DNA of 64,000 nucleotides from Nostoc sp. RI_552 (GCA_016124525.1 WGNO01000015.1:1-64000), one strand, 5' to 3'. Shown: positions 10,776-21,079, counted from the first letter of the stretch. The notes: generated by a model not told the origin, from the letters alone. Numbers and translations are program-made.

Positions 10776-10966
10776 AGCCTCATTTTAAACCCTTACCCAG
10801 TGAGGAGTCTAGAGGCACTTTCCGAAGGTCAGGAAAAAACACCCCTCAAGGTACTAAAAAGGAACCTTGAAAAACTCCCAAAACCTTACCCAGCAAGGAA
10901 CCGAAGTTCAAAACGAAAAAATCAACACTCCAGGGATTTTAGCTGACCTATGGCTAGACCAGGTAA
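10776..10966 (-). promoter_or_regulatory. CRISPR leader of array 2
   Basis: Nearly identical to the leader of array 1 over about 190 bp, with a few substitutions (e.g. GCCTCATTTTAAACCC instead of GCCCCATTGTAAACCC). Similarity ends around GGCTAGACCAGG. Beyond it the two loci differ: array 1 meets cas2, while here there is an inverted repeat and then a housekeeping gene. The presence of a leader implies the array can be transcribed leftward and can accept spacers if Cas1-Cas2 acts in trans. Confidence 0.9.
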
Positions 10967-10996
10967 AACCAGAAGATTTTTATCTAACTACACTAG

Positions 10997-11064
10997 GCAT
11001 TCCCCTGTGCCATTTGTACACTTGTATAATACAAATGTACTTTATAAGCTGTAAGGGGAAATGC
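10997..11064. repeat. Imperfect ~68-bp inverted repeat behind leader 2
   Basis: The outer arms GCATTCCCCT (10997-) and AGGGGAAATGC (to 11064) pair imperfectly. An inner perfect pair CATTTGTA (11011-11018) / TACAAATG (11030-11037) encloses the middle. It lies between the leader of array 2 and the stop of the histidine phosphatase gene. It may be a small MITE-like insertion, a regulator site or a structured transcript end. No T-run supports a classical terminator. Confidence 0.55.
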
Positions 11065-11106
11065 GTGATTTGATTTTGATTTAAACCAAAGCTTAACTAC
11101 TTTTTT

Positions 11107-12471
11107 TTACAAAGCCCCAGCGGCGGTTTTATCTAATACTCCTCCGCTCAAATGACCGGTAATATTCATTGCTTGCAGTACTGGTAAACCATTGAGTCCA
11201 GATGGATAATCGATGACGCTAACCGCACCATTACCCTGGCGGAAATTCCAGAAGTTCTTTGTCGATAAACCTAAAACATGACACAGTAAAGTTTTATTAG
11301 TGGCATCGTGGGCTACTATTAATCCAGTTTTCAACTCATTATTTAATGCAGCCTCCACAATTAATTGCCAAGTGCTAACACTACGCTCCCACACTTGCTG
11401 TAAGTTTTCTCCTTGAGGCATTTGTACTTCTGCTGGTACAACTCGCCAGCGCTGTAATTCTCCGGGAAACTCTTCCTCAATTTCTGTTTCTAGTTTTCCT
11501 TCCCAAAGTCCATGACTGATTTCTCTTAAACCATCTTGTAATTCCAACTTTACTTGAGGATGGTGACTCAAAATCAGCTCTGCTGTTTCTTTAGGGCGGA
11601 GCATTGAACTACTAACAGCAAAGTCTATAAAGACGTTTCGGAGAAATTCCCCGGCTGTTTGCGCCTGTTTTCTGCCGTTATCGTTGAGGGGAATATCAAT
11701 TTGACCTTGAAATCTAGTTTGGCGATTCCATTCTGTTTCTCCATGACGTACCAACAACAATCGCACTCCTTGATGATTTGGTCGCACTGAAGGAAAAGTT
11801 TCTCCCAGGTGTTGGGTTTGATTCATGGATTCCAATTGAACTGGTTCTCCTAAACCACCAGCAAAATTCAATACACTGATGCCACAGTTAGATTGCTGTA
11901 GACAATGGTAGCGACTGGGGGGAATACCTAAGGCTGTACTAATTAAGGCGCGATTAATGCCGTTATGGGCAACTATAAGAATAGTTTCTTTTTGATGAAG
12001 AGGCAAAATTTCTTGCCAAAATAACCGCGCTTGTTCATAGATAGCAAGAACAGGAAAATGTTCTCTTGTTCCTTCTGCATCATTGACTAACATCTTTAAT
12101 TCATGGGGACGTTCCTTCCAGATGCGGTAGTCTTGGGTAAACTTTTCCTTGACATCAGCACTGAGCATTTCTGCCCACAAAGGTAAATCTATTTCTGTCA
12201 GCCCATGGCAAATTTGCGGTTGAAGAGGGTGTGAAGACTCATTGACTAATTGATTAGCCAACTCATTGGAGATAATTTCTGCTGTTTTTTTGGCTCGTTG
12301 CAGAGGACTGCTATAAATAGCACTAAATACGATATTACCAAGAGCTTTTCCTACCTTACTGGCATCTTCACAACCTTTTTCTGTCAACACTGACACATCG
12401 GTGCGTCCTTGGATTCGCCGCTCGGTATTATAGCTGCTTTGTCCGTGACGCACAATGATGACACGGGTCAT
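11107..12471 (-). CDS. Tandem-domain histidine phosphatase (phosphoglycerate mutase-like)
   Basis: 454 residues with two histidine-phosphatase domains. The first starts VIIVRHGQSSYNTERRIQG (residues ~4-22) with a second catalytic His in LIVAHNGINRAL. The second starts LLLVRHGETEWNRQTRFQG (~237) with LIVAHDATNKTLL. Both RHG motifs and both partner histidines are intact. Double-domain members are common in cyanobacteria; substrates are uncertain (phosphosugars or phospho-amino acids). The gene stands alone, divergent from the EamA transporter. Confidence 0.85.
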   Translation of the reverse strand: MTRVIIVRHGQSSYNTERRIQGRTDVSVLTEKGCEDASKVGKALGNIVFSAIYSSPLQRAKKTAEIISNELANQLVNESSHPLQPQICHGLTEIDLPLWAEMLSADVKEKFTQDYRIWKERPHELKMLVNDAEGTREHFPVLAIYEQARLFWQEILPLHQKETILIVAHNGINRALISTALGIPPSRYHCLQQSNCGISVLNFAGGLGEPVQLESMNQTQHLGETFPSVRPNHQGVRLLLVRHGETEWNRQTRFQGQIDIPLNDNGRKQAQTAGEFLRNVFIDFAVSSSMLRPKETAELILSHHPQVKLELQDGLREISHGLWEGKLETEIEEEFPGELQRWRVVPAEVQMPQGENLQQVWERSVSTWQLIVEAALNNELKTGLIVAHDATNKTLLCHVLGLSTKNFWNFRQGNGAVSVIDYPSGLNGLPVLQAMNITGHLSGGVLDKTAAGAL

Positions 12472-12682
12472 CTGTTTTGCCCTCCCATATCTAAAGGACT
12501 AATTCTACAACGATCGCGGCAGGTTACTTCACAGTCAGAAATAAATCCATAATTTATCTGAAATTGTCGCTAATTATCCCTCAAAAATATCCAGCTTTAT
12601 TCGGCATTTTCTCAGCTTTGCTCTAGATTTAATTGGCAAAGCTTAGTATGATTAACAGCGTTTTCATTATGCTGGTGTAATT

Positions 12683-13738
12683 GTGGCTAGTCAAAGACTA
12701 TGGCATCATTTTGTTAAAAATATTATTCCTGGACAAGCCTATCTCTGGCTAGCAGTGTTGATTTTTGGCTCATCTAGTGCAGTTACTCGGAAGCTGACGG
12801 AAATCGGTTCACAAAACTTAATAGATGGTCGTAATCCAATTTCTCTGTGTAATGTTTTATTTGTGGGGAATATTTCGGCTTTAATAGTCCTGACGCTCAT
12901 TTATGGGCGACAGTGTAAGAAACAAACTTTGAAGCAAATATCCCCAAAAAATTGGTTGATTTTGACTGTGGTGGCCATTTTCTCAGGGGCTCTGGCTCCT
13001 GGGTTAATTTTCCAAGCCCTGGAGTTAACAGAGGTTAATAATATTATTTTAGTTAGTAGATTAGAACCACCATTGATTTTGGCTTTATCTTGTTGGGTGT
13101 TGAAAGAACAAGTAAATATTTGGGAAGTTATGGGAGCGATGGCTGCATTTGTCGGCGTAATTCTAACTATCTTTCTTCAGACACCAGTAGCAATCATGAA
13201 TGTCGGTAGTTTGAATTTAGGACTGGGGGAATTTCTCACAGCCATGGCTTCCCTGGCTGTAGCTGTGTCTACCATCCTCAATAAACAGTATCTCTCTCAT
13301 GTCCCCATAGGAATTTACAACATTTTTCGCACTACCCTAGGGACTGTGATTTTTTTCTTCAGCGCTATGGTGCTTTATGGTAGAGAACACTTTCTAGATG
13401 TGTTCTCACCTTTCCTGTGGAAATGGATGTTATTTTATGGATTTGTAATTGTGGTGCTAGGTCAATCTTGTTGGATTAAGGGTTTGAGAAACTCTAGTGT
13501 TTCTGTAGCTTCTTTAGTTGGCTCATTTGCCCCTATCGTAGGTATTTTAGCAGCTTATTTCATTCTGGGAGAAACTCCTACCTTGGCTCAATATACAGGG
13601 GGTAGTGTAATTTTAATTGGGATATTTATCAGCCAGTTTGGTATTTGGCAGCATCATCACAAAGCTACTTTGAATAGTGTAATATCTGCAACAGCACAAC
13701 AAGAGATAGAAACAAAAATTGGATTTAAAGGAATTTGA
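12683..13738 (+). CDS. EamA/DMT-superfamily transporter
   Basis: 351 residues from a GTG start at 12683. About ten hydrophobic segments are arranged as two repeats typical of drug/metabolite transporters, e.g. LVSRLEPPLILALSCWVLKE and VGSFAPIVGILAAYFILGE, each ending in the Glu that closes an EamA repeat. It is an inner-membrane exporter or permease of unknown substrate. It is the nearest gene upstream of the mys cluster on the same strand, but 1.7 kb away, so a link to mycosporine export would be speculation. Confidence 0.85.
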   Translation: MASQRLWHHFVKNIIPGQAYLWLAVLIFGSSSAVTRKLTEIGSQNLIDGRNPISLCNVLFVGNISALIVLTLIYGRQCKKQTLKQISPKNWLILTVVAIFSGALAPGLIFQALELTEVNNIILVSRLEPPLILALSCWVLKEQVNIWEVMGAMAAFVGVILTIFLQTPVAIMNVGSLNLGLGEFLTAMASLAVAVSTILNKQYLSHVPIGIYNIFRTTLGTVIFFFSAMVLYGREHFLDVFSPFLWKWMLFYGFVIVVLGQSCWIKGLRNSSVSVASLVGSFAPIVGILAAYFILGETPTLAQYTGGSVILIGIFISQFGIWQHHHKATLNSVISATAQQEIETKIGFKGI

Positions 13739-15480
13739 CAGTTCATGAGAAATATTCACCCCTAGGGTTGAATCAAGTTTTAGAAAAGTAATATAGGCTG
13801 AAATTTCTAGCTGATTATTTTTTAATAACTTGTATCAATCATGGTGATTCATTGTTCAATTCCCTCCCTAGTGCTAATTTCTTTTGTTAGTAACTTAACC
13901 ACAACTGAATTATTACACCGAGGATCAGGTAGACTAAAAACTCCAACCCAAGGGTGATGAAACCTCTGAAATCAGCTTTTTATCTACAAAAATTTCAGCA
14001 CCTGTAATGGAGCAATAGCTATCTTCACACTGAGCAAAGCCTTCTGAAGCATCTGGTGAAGTATTACCGAAGTTGAAGCACAATCCCTGGAATTGTGATT
14101 CTTCTGTTGATTATGACTGATACAACCATTGACAGTTTTTAAAGTGTGGAAATCTAAAGTTCCGCTCCCATAGGGAAGTGAAAGCATTTTCCAGTGTTTT
14201 TAGTGTTTGTTCCAATACCTGACAATGGACAATTTTTCATTGTGGGTACTGAATTGAGTAGGTAGCACATGGTGTATCTCCAAGGCCAGAGGCTTTGGCT
14301 CGTTCTCCGGTAACTGACTTGTAGCCCCTCGTTAATAAACTTAACTAAAAGTTACTTACTTAATCATCTAGGAAGGCTAAAACCTTGATTTTTACGTTCA
14401 TTTATAAAATTTTCTAATTTTTTGCTTTACATATGTTAGTATATATATTATCCTGATATTGTGTTTTGTGTTGCGCTTTTAATTTACTCACCAGTAAACT
14501 ACTTACTGCTTTAAGCTACAACGGCTTAATTTAGACGTATAAAGCCAATTCAGGCAACGTTAGACTTTTTTCACACATAACTATTCCTTAAAAAAGTTGA
14601 AGTTTTGTGGCTAGGAACTCAGATACATTTTAATTCTGGATTTTCAGGAGCTGAGGTAGCTGTGTTCAATAGTGAGCAGTAACTTCACTGAAAGAAAGGA
14701 AAGTAACATTTTTTTGTTTTTAACCATTTTGATGGTTGAAGACTAGTGGTGCAAAAGAGCTATCTGAGGATAAACCATGGGTGTAATTTTAAATTGCAAC
14801 TGGGAAAATGACAACAAGAGTAGTTATTAAGATAGGAGTTGTGCCAAGTTTAAAGCTGAAAAGTTGTTAGACACAAACAAAGTGGAGTTAAGTAAAATTC
14901 AGGTAGAATTTAGGTAAATTTCCTCAAAGTCCACTGTCATTCTAAGCAAAATAGAATAGGTTGAGTTTAGCGAGATAAGGTTTGATAGTAATGCTAAGAA
15001 ACAGCGAACTAAGGATTAATTATTGCTCTAATCTAAAATTTAAGATTGGAGACCAACGATGGGAGGATTTATTGAGGGTATTGCTTTTACCAAATTTAAC
15101 CCTCGGAAGGCCACTAAGTTAAACTTGTAAGTTAAACTTGGTGGAATAAATCTTAGTTAAGACAAACTTTCCACAATGAAAGTCAATGTTCCCTAGGGAA
15201 ACAGTGCAAGTATTATGGCAATATATTGCTAACGGGATCAGTTGACTAATTCAGAGGTGAACCCCAATTAAAGGTTAACCCCATTACAGAATTTACGTAA
15301 ATGAATGGTGTTGTTAAATAACAATATCAGTTGGTAATAGAATTGAGCTTTTTCATTGAAAGCTTCTTTTGTCATGCCTTTGATGTAAAGGGCTAAAGGG
15401 CATGGAAGTAACATGAAAGTAAGTAGCAATAATGGGCCAATGTGACAATTTTTTTACTTGTAATCAGGCGAACAGACATC
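13739..15480. other. 1.7-kb region without a recognisable gene, upstream of mysA
   Basis: No convincing coding sequence is seen on either strand; the only 60+ codon frame (13984-14187, minus) has no recognisable content. It holds several direct and inverted motifs, e.g. two near-copies of AAGTTAAACTTG at 15116-15142 bracketed by CCAC and GGTGG, and the hairpin ACAATG...CATTGT near 14223. It probably contains the mys promoter and possibly decayed sequence. I could not place promoters with confidence. Confidence 0.5.
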
Positions 15481-16716
15481 ATGAATAACATTCAAGCATC
15501 GTTTCAAGCTACAGAAACCGCATTTCACGTGGAAGGCTACGAAAAAATTGATTTTAGTCTTGTCTATGTGAAGGGTGCATTTAACATCGAAAACAGAGAA
15601 CTTGCTGATAGCTACCGTAAATTTGGTCGCTGTTTGGCCGTAATCGATGCCAATGTCTATAAACTTTATGGACTAGAGATGAGGTCATATTTTCAACACT
15701 ATGATATTGACCTCACAGTATTTCCCATCATTATTACTGAGCCAGATAAAACCTTAGCAACCTTTGAAAAAATTGTTGATGCTTTTTCCAAGTTTGGCTT
15801 AGTTCGCAAAGAACCAGTTTTAGTTGTTGGTGGTGGTCTAATTACTGATGTAGCTGGGTTTGCTTGCGCTGCTTACCGTCGCAAGAGTAACTACATTCGC
15901 ATTCCCACTACTTTAATTGGTTTAATTGATGCAGGTGTAGCAATTAAGGTAGCAGTTAATCATCGCAAGTTGAAAAATCGCTTGGGCGCATATCATGCAC
16001 CTTTAAAAGTAATCCTGGATTTCTCATTTTTGAAAACCTTACCAACGGCTCAAGTTCGCAATGGTATGGCGGAGTTGGTGAAAATTGCTGTGGTTTCTAA
16101 CTCAGAAGTGTTTGAACTGCTATACAAATATGGCGAGGAACTCCTTTCCACTCACTTTGGACATGTGAATGGTACACCGGAAATCAGAGAAATTGCCCAT
16201 AAGGTGAACTACGAGGCTATCAAAACTATGCTGGAGTTGGAGACTCCTAACTTGCATGAAATCGACCTTGATCGCGTCATTGCTTACGGCCATACTTGGA
16301 GTCCTACTTTAGAGTTAGCACCTCGTGTACCCCTATATCATGGTCATGCGGTGAATATAGATATGGCCTTGTCTGCAACTATTGCAGCCCAACGAGGCTA
16401 CATTACTACAGAAGAGCGCGATCGCATCTTAGATTTGATGAGTCGTATAGGTCTATCACTGGATCATCCTCTCTTAGATGAGAATTTGCTTTGGGATGCT
16501 ACCCAATCTATCACCCTAACACGAGATGGCAAACTACGGGCTGCTATGCCTCGCCCCATTGGTGAGTGCTTCTTTGTGAATGATTTAACTCGTGAAGAAC
16601 TTGATGGGGCTTTGGCTGAACACAAAGGTCTTTGTGCTCAACACCCCCGTGGTGGAGAAGGAGTTGACGCATACATTGAAACGGAAAGTCAGCAAGGACA
16701 ACTGCTAGGGGTGTAA
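15481..16716 (+). CDS. mysA: 2-demethyl-4-deoxygadusol synthase MysA
   Basis: 411 residues from the ATG at 15481, preferred over an upstream in-frame start at 15442 because the extra residues are unlike the family. It is a dehydroquinate-synthase-fold sugar phosphate cyclase: NAD site [14 protein letters not shown] and metal ligands in [19 protein letters not shown] and [10 protein letters not shown]. It converts sedoheptulose 7-phosphate to 2-demethyl-4-deoxygadusol, the first step of mycosporine synthesis. It is first in mysABCD, with 4 bp to mysB. Confidence 0.95.
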   Translation: MNNIQASFQATETAFHVEGYEKIDFSLVYVKGAFNIENRELADSYRKFGRCLAVIDANVYKLYGLEMRSYFQHYDIDLTVFPIIITEPDKTLATFEKIVDAFSKFGLVRKEPVLVVGGGLITDVAGFACAAYRRKSNYIRIPTTLIGLIDAGVAIKVAVNHRKLKNRLGAYHAPLKVILDFSFLKTLPTAQVRNGMAELVKIAVVSNSEVFELLYKYGEELLSTHFGHVNGTPEIREIAHKVNYEAIKTMLELETPNLHEIDLDRVIAYGHTWSPTLELAPRVPLYHGHAVNIDMALSATIAAQRGYITTEERDRILDLMSRIGLSLDHPLLDENLLWDATQSITLTRDGKLRAAMPRPIGECFFVNDLTREELDGALAEHKGLCAQHPRGGEGVDAYIETESQQGQLLGV

Positions 16717-16720
16717 AGAC

Positions 16721-17554
16721 ATGACAAATGTTGTAACCAGAGAAACACCTAGACCAATAACACCCCACAGCATTTTGGTAGCCCAGCTACAAAAAACTTT
16801 GAAGTTAGCACAAGAGAATCTCATTCCCTCAGAAATATTAGATTCTCTAAGTGAAGCCGTTGAATTAGCCAAGGGTTTAGACCCTTATTTGGGTGACTAT
16901 ACTACCCCGGAATCCAGCGCCTTAAAAGCATTGGCGGAAAAAACCAGCCAAGAAGACTGGGGTAAACGCTTTAGTGACTGTGAAACAGTTCGTCAATTAG
17001 AGCAAGAGATGCTCTCAGGACATTTGGAAGGACAGACATTGAAGATGTTTGTTCACATGACTAAAGCCAAGGGGATTCTCGAAGTGGGAATGTTCACAGG
17101 GTATTCAGCTTTAGCTATGGCGGAAGCACTACCCACAGATGGGCGACTCATAGCTTGTGAAGTAGACCCCTATGTTGCTCAATTTGCTCAAGATTGCTTT
17201 AGTCAGTCTCCTCACGGTGAAAAAATAGTTGTGGAAGTAGCACCAGCTTTAGAGACCCTCCGGAAGTTAGCAGCAAAAAAAGAATCATTTGATTTGATTT
17301 TCATAGATGCTGATAAAAAGGAGTATGTAGAGTACCTGGAAATTATTTTGGCGCAGAACTTACTCACTGCTAATGGGTTAATCTGCGTGGATAACACTTT
17401 GTTCCAAGGACAGGTTTACCTACCAGCAGAAAAACGCACCGCCAACGGTGAAGCCATTGCTGAGTTTAACCGTGTTGTCGCTACCGACCCTCGCGTGGAA
17501 CAAGTTTTGTTACCCGTGCGAGATGGTATCACCTTGATTAGACGGGTTGTATAA
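16721..17554 (+). CDS. mysB: O-methyltransferase MysB (4-deoxygadusol formation)
   Basis: 277 residues. SAM-binding motif GILEVGMFTGYSALAMAE, then DLIFIDADKKEYVEYL and LICVDNTLFQGQV, as in the caffeoyl-CoA/MysB O-methyltransferase group. It methylates the MysA product to 4-deoxygadusol. It starts 4 bp after the mysA stop, so the two are translated from one message. A REP-like palindrome separates it from mysC. Confidence 0.95.
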   Translation: MTNVVTRETPRPITPHSILVAQLQKTLKLAQENLIPSEILDSLSEAVELAKGLDPYLGDYTTPESSALKALAEKTSQEDWGKRFSDCETVRQLEQEMLSGHLEGQTLKMFVHMTKAKGILEVGMFTGYSALAMAEALPTDGRLIACEVDPYVAQFAQDCFSQSPHGEKIVVEVAPALETLRKLAAKKESFDLIFIDADKKEYVEYLEIILAQNLLTANGLICVDNTLFQGQVYLPAEKRTANGEAIAEFNRVVATDPRVEQVLLPVRDGITLIRRVV

Positions 17555-17590
17555 ACAAAATTAAATTATCCAAAATTCAATTATCCACAA

Positions 17591-17642
17591 TAGTCGGTTT
17601 TTAACTTTTGAGCTATGGGACAGGGAATTGATTCCCTGTTTC
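17591..17642 (-). repeat. REP-like palindrome between mysB and mysC
   Basis: Contains AGTCGGTTTTTAAC followed by GAGCTATGGGACAGGGAATT and GATTCCCTG. It resembles the three copies around the RAYT relic at 23381-24694, in the orientation of the copy at 24641. The GGGAATTGATTCCC part is self-complementary. It could fold in the mys transcript and affect mysB/mysC balance (inference). Confidence 0.55.
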
Positions 17643-17715
17643 ACTCCAGGAGTATCCTGGCTGGCGATGTCGCTGTGACTACCCTGGCCCACACTTTCCT
17701 TATTTCTACACACCT

Positions 17716-19113
17716 ATGGCAAAATCTGTTTCTTTATCCCTGGCAAAATCTACAACACCATCAACGGATGTCAGGTTAAAGTTAGTGGCTTTATTTAAAA
17801 CTCTCGGTACTCTAACATTATTATTAATAGCTTTGCCATTTAATGGTTTGATAGTGTTAATAGCTTTGCTGTGGGGCATTGTGCAATGGCCTTTGAGGAA
17901 AAAAGCTCTGGTAGCGGCTGATCCTCGAACCGTTTTGGTGAGCGGAGGTAAAATGACTAAAGCATTGCAACTAGCTCGGTGCTTTCATGGAGCGGGACAT
18001 CGAGTTATTTTGATTGAAACTCATAAATATTGGTTATCTGGCCATAAATTTTCTCGGGCTGTCAGTGCTTTTTATACAGTTCCCTCCCCGCAATCAGACC
18101 CAGAAGGGTATATACAGTCCTTGGTGGCAATTGTGAAAAAAGAAAAGGTTGACTTTTATGTACCTGTATGCAGTCCCGTTGCTAGTTACTATGATTCTTT
18201 AGCAAAACCCGCTTTATCAGCATACTGCGAAGTTTTTCACTTTGATGCAGATATTACCAAAATGCTAGATGATAAATTTGCTTTTACTGAGCAAGGGCGA
18301 TCGCTTGGTTTGTCTGTGCCAAAATCTTTTCAAATCACAGATCCGCAACAAGTGATTAACTTTGATTTTAGTCAAGAAACTCGCAAGTATATTCTCAAAA
18401 ATATTGCTTATGACTCGGTTCGCCGCTTAAATTTAACTAAATTGCCTTGCAATACCCCAGAAGAAACAGCAGCCTTTGTCAACAGTTTACCCATTAGTGC
18501 TCAAAACCCTTGGATTATGCAAGAGTTTATTCCCGGTAAGGAGTTATGCACACACAGCACAGTGCGGGATGGGGAATTAAGATTACATTGCTGTTCTAAC
18601 TCTTCTGCATTTCAAATCAATTACCAAAACGTGGAAAATCCGCAAATTCGTCAATGGGTGCAACAGTTTGTGAAGAGTTTAGGATTAACTGGACAGGTTT
18701 CCTTCGACTTTATCCAAGCTGAAGACGGTACAGTTTACGCCATTGAATGTAATCCCCGGACTCATTCAGCCATTACAATGTTCTACAATCATCCTGGTGT
18801 TGCAGATGCTTATTTAGGTAAAACTCCTCAAGCTGCACCTGTGGAACCTTTAGCTAACAGCAAACCTACTTACTGGCTATATCACGAAATCTGGCGGCTA
18901 ACGGGTATCCGTTCCTGGAAACAATTGCAAACATCAGTTAATACCCTAGTGGGTGGCACTGATGCCATTTTCTGCTTTGATGACCCTGTACCATTTTTAA
19001 CTTTATATCATTGGCAAATTCCCTTACTATTACTGAAGAATCTGCAAGATCTAAAAGGATGGGTAAAAATAGATTTCAATATTGGCAAGTTGGTAGAATT
19101 AGACGGCGATTAG
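17716..19113 (+). CDS. mysC: ATP-grasp ligase MysC (mycosporine-glycine synthesis)
   Basis: 465 residues. A hydrophobic N-terminal segment (TLLLIALPFNGLIVLIALLW, residues ~34-53) suggests membrane association. The ATP-grasp core follows, with LDDKFAFTEQGRSLGLSVP, WIMQEFIPGKELCTHS and the metal-binding IECNPRTHS. It joins glycine to 4-deoxygadusol to give mycosporine-glycine. It is 161 bp after mysB with a REP-like element between, and 55 bp before the chosen mysD start. Confidence 0.95.
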   Translation: MAKSVSLSLAKSTTPSTDVRLKLVALFKTLGTLTLLLIALPFNGLIVLIALLWGIVQWPLRKKALVAADPRTVLVSGGKMTKALQLARCFHGAGHRVILIETHKYWLSGHKFSRAVSAFYTVPSPQSDPEGYIQSLVAIVKKEKVDFYVPVCSPVASYYDSLAKPALSAYCEVFHFDADITKMLDDKFAFTEQGRSLGLSVPKSFQITDPQQVINFDFSQETRKYILKNIAYDSVRRLNLTKLPCNTPEETAAFVNSLPISAQNPWIMQEFIPGKELCTHSTVRDGELRLHCCSNSSAFQINYQNVENPQIRQWVQQFVKSLGLTGQVSFDFIQAEDGTVYAIECNPRTHSAITMFYNHPGVADAYLGKTPQAAPVEPLANSKPTYWLYHEIWRLTGIRSWKQLQTSVNTLVGGTDAIFCFDDPVPFLTLYHWQIPLLLLKNLQDLKGWVKIDFNIGKLVELDGD

Positions 19114-19168
19114 AAACTTGAGTTGTGAAATAGAAAAAAATACACACAATTATATAGGAATGTCAATT

Positions 19169-20200
19169 ATGTCCATGCTTGGTATCCTTCATTTAGTTGG
19201 GTCTCCATCCAGTGATTTTTACTGCAACTTGTCACGGCTTTATGCTCAAGATTGCCTAGAGGCAATGACAGGGGGATGGGGGTATAATTTTTCCATTGCA
19301 TATATTACACCTGATGGGTTGTGGCGTTTTCCTCACTCTTTGACTAGAGAAGATATCGCTTTGAGTCAACCTATTTCTGTGGTGGATGCCATCAAGTTTA
19401 TCACCGAGCAAAACATTGACCTTGTACTACCACAAATGTTTTGTATTCCGGGAATGACTTACTACCGGGCTTTATTCGACTTACTCAAAATTCCTTACAT
19501 GGGGAACAAAGCTGAAGTTATGGCAATAGCCAGCCACAAAGCCAAAGCTAAGGCCATTGTCGCCGCCGCAGGGGTGAAAGTGCCTGATGGAGAATTGCTT
19601 CGCCGTGGAGATGTGCCGACAATCATACCTCCTGTGGTTATTAAGCCCGTAAGTTCTGACAATTCTTTAGGGGTGGCTTTGGTCAAAGAGGTGAGTGAGT
19701 ATGATGGTGCTTTGAGCCAGGCATTTGAATATGCAGATGAGGTGATTGTCGAAAAATTTATTGAACTTGGTAGAGAAGTGAGATGTGGTATTCTTGTTCA
19801 ATATGGGGAACTAGTGGGTTTACCTCTGGAAGAATATTTGGTACACCCTGATGAAAAACCTATCCGCAACCATGCTGATAAACTCCAACAAACCCATGAT
19901 GGTAACTTGCATTTGACTGCAAAAGATAATATCAAAGCTTGGATTGTTGACCCTAAGGACCCCATTACCCACAAAGTTCAGGAAGTTGCTAAACAGTGTC
20001 ATCAGGCTTTGGGGTGTCGCCACTATAGTTTATTTGACTTTCGCATTGACCCACAGGGACAACCTTGGTTTTTAGAAGCTGGGTTGTATTGTTCTTTTTC
20101 TCCTCAAAGTGTGATTTCTTGTATGGCGAAAGCAAAGGGTATTTCTCTTAATGAGTTATTCTCCACCGTGACCAAGGAAGCATTACAAATTCATGGTTAG
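19169..20200 (+). CDS. mysD: D-Ala-D-Ala ligase-like MysD (disubstituted mycosporines)
   Basis: 343 residues from the ATG at 19169, which has AGGA 9 nt upstream; an open extension back to a TTG at 19118 is less likely. ILHLVGSPSSDFYCNLSRL is the typical MysD start. ATP-grasp motifs include PVVIKPVSSDNSLGVALV and FIELGREVRCGIL. MysD condenses mycosporine-glycine with a second amino acid (serine, threonine, alanine or others), giving shinorine/porphyra-334-type sunscreens. It completes mysABCD. No NRPS-type mysE is present. Confidence 0.93.
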   Translation: MSMLGILHLVGSPSSDFYCNLSRLYAQDCLEAMTGGWGYNFSIAYITPDGLWRFPHSLTREDIALSQPISVVDAIKFITEQNIDLVLPQMFCIPGMTYYRALFDLLKIPYMGNKAEVMAIASHKAKAKAIVAAAGVKVPDGELLRRGDVPTIIPPVVIKPVSSDNSLGVALVKEVSEYDGALSQAFEYADEVIVEKFIELGREVRCGILVQYGELVGLPLEEYLVHPDEKPIRNHADKLQQTHDGNLHLTAKDNIKAWIVDPKDPITHKVQEVAKQCHQALGCRHYSLFDFRIDPQGQPWFLEAGLYCSFSPQSVISCMAKAKGISLNELFSTVTKEALQIHG

Positions 20201-20207
20201 TGGAACA

Positions 20208-20705
20208 TTAAATATTTAAATCGCGTAAAGCCAGACGAATTTGCTCTACACGCCTGCGGTTGACACCGAGATCTGATTCTCCTATGCGAGATGCTGAACG
20301 GGCGTGAATGACTGACTCGTTAGTAGGTAAATAAAACTCTACATCATCAATAAATTTGAAAATGCGGCTTTTACATAGGGCATGAATGTAATTATCTGTC
20401 TGTTCTATGACCTCTGTGCGGGGAACAACACTGAGAACCTGGAGTAAGGTTCCTCGTGCTTTGTCCCGATGTACATGATAGGTAATAGGGTCAATGGCGT
20501 GTTTAGCATCAGGGTTCTGACTGAGAACACAGTTATTGGAAGGGGGACAAGGACTGAGATAACCATTATGAATTCCCAAACTAGAAGATTCAGCCCAAGT
20601 AGGGGTAGGCAGTATTAAACCACTAATCAGGGTGAGGAAGATTATCAAGGTGATCCTTCGCCAGAGTGATTTTGTCAAAGCCGTGAGCAGATGGGACATG
20701 ACCAA
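20208..20705 (-). CDS. DUF1499 family secreted protein
   Basis: 165 residues. An N-terminal signal peptide (ITLIIFLTLISGLILPTPTWA) is followed by a DUF1499 domain (CPPSNNCVLSQNP, RTEVIEQTDNYIHALCKSR, DVEFYLPTNESVIHARSAS, LGVNRRRVEQIR). The family is common in cyanobacteria and its function is not established. It faces mysD tail to tail with 7 bp between stops. Translation may begin at Met1 or Met3. Confidence 0.85.
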   Translation of the reverse strand: MVMSHLLTALTKSLWRRITLIIFLTLISGLILPTPTWAESSSLGIHNGYLSPCPPSNNCVLSQNPDAKHAIDPITYHVHRDKARGTLLQVLSVVPRTEVIEQTDNYIHALCKSRIFKFIDDVEFYLPTNESVIHARSASRIGESDLGVNRRRVEQIRLALRDLNI

Positions 20706-20824
20706 ATTATTCCTTTTATTCCTTAAGGTACAGCACTGAAATATTCTCCATTATTTTTACATTATTTTTCCATCATTTTGGCTGGTGGGGAGAAGGTGAA
20801 CTGTGGTAATTGGCTGTGTGAATT

Positions 20825-21079
20825 TCAGGTTTTTTGATTTGCTGATTTAAATCTACCTGCGATAAATTCTCGCTTTTGTGAATGTTTTGTTTTGCGGTTG
20901 GTAACTCGCTTTCGCCACATCTGGAAACTAGATTCTTTCATTTGTTGCCGCATCAGGGCAATTACTTGTTTTTCTTGGAGCCCAAATTGAGTTTCAATGG
21001 CTTCCATGGGTGTTCTATCTTCCCATGCCATTTCAATAATGCGGTCAATGGTTTCGGGGTCAAGGTCTGGTAATTTCAT
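20825..21079 (-). CDS. TIGR03643 / DUF2805 family small protein
   Basis: 84 residues. The core LDPETIDRIIEMAWEDRTP and QFGLQEKQVIALMRQQMK, followed by a basic tail (WRKRVTNRKTKHSQKRE), is characteristic of TIGR03643, a helix-turn-helix-like family of unknown function. A DNA-binding role is plausible from the fold and the basic tail. It is monocistronic. Confidence 0.8.
   Translation of the reverse strand: MKLPDLDPETIDRIIEMAWEDRTPMEAIETQFGLQEKQVIALMRQQMKESSFQMWRKRVTNRKTKHSQKREFIAGRFKSANQKT

Noticed and set aside
13984..14187. 67-codon minus-strand frame upstream of mysA
   Set aside because: No recognisable content, no RBS, poor codon pattern.
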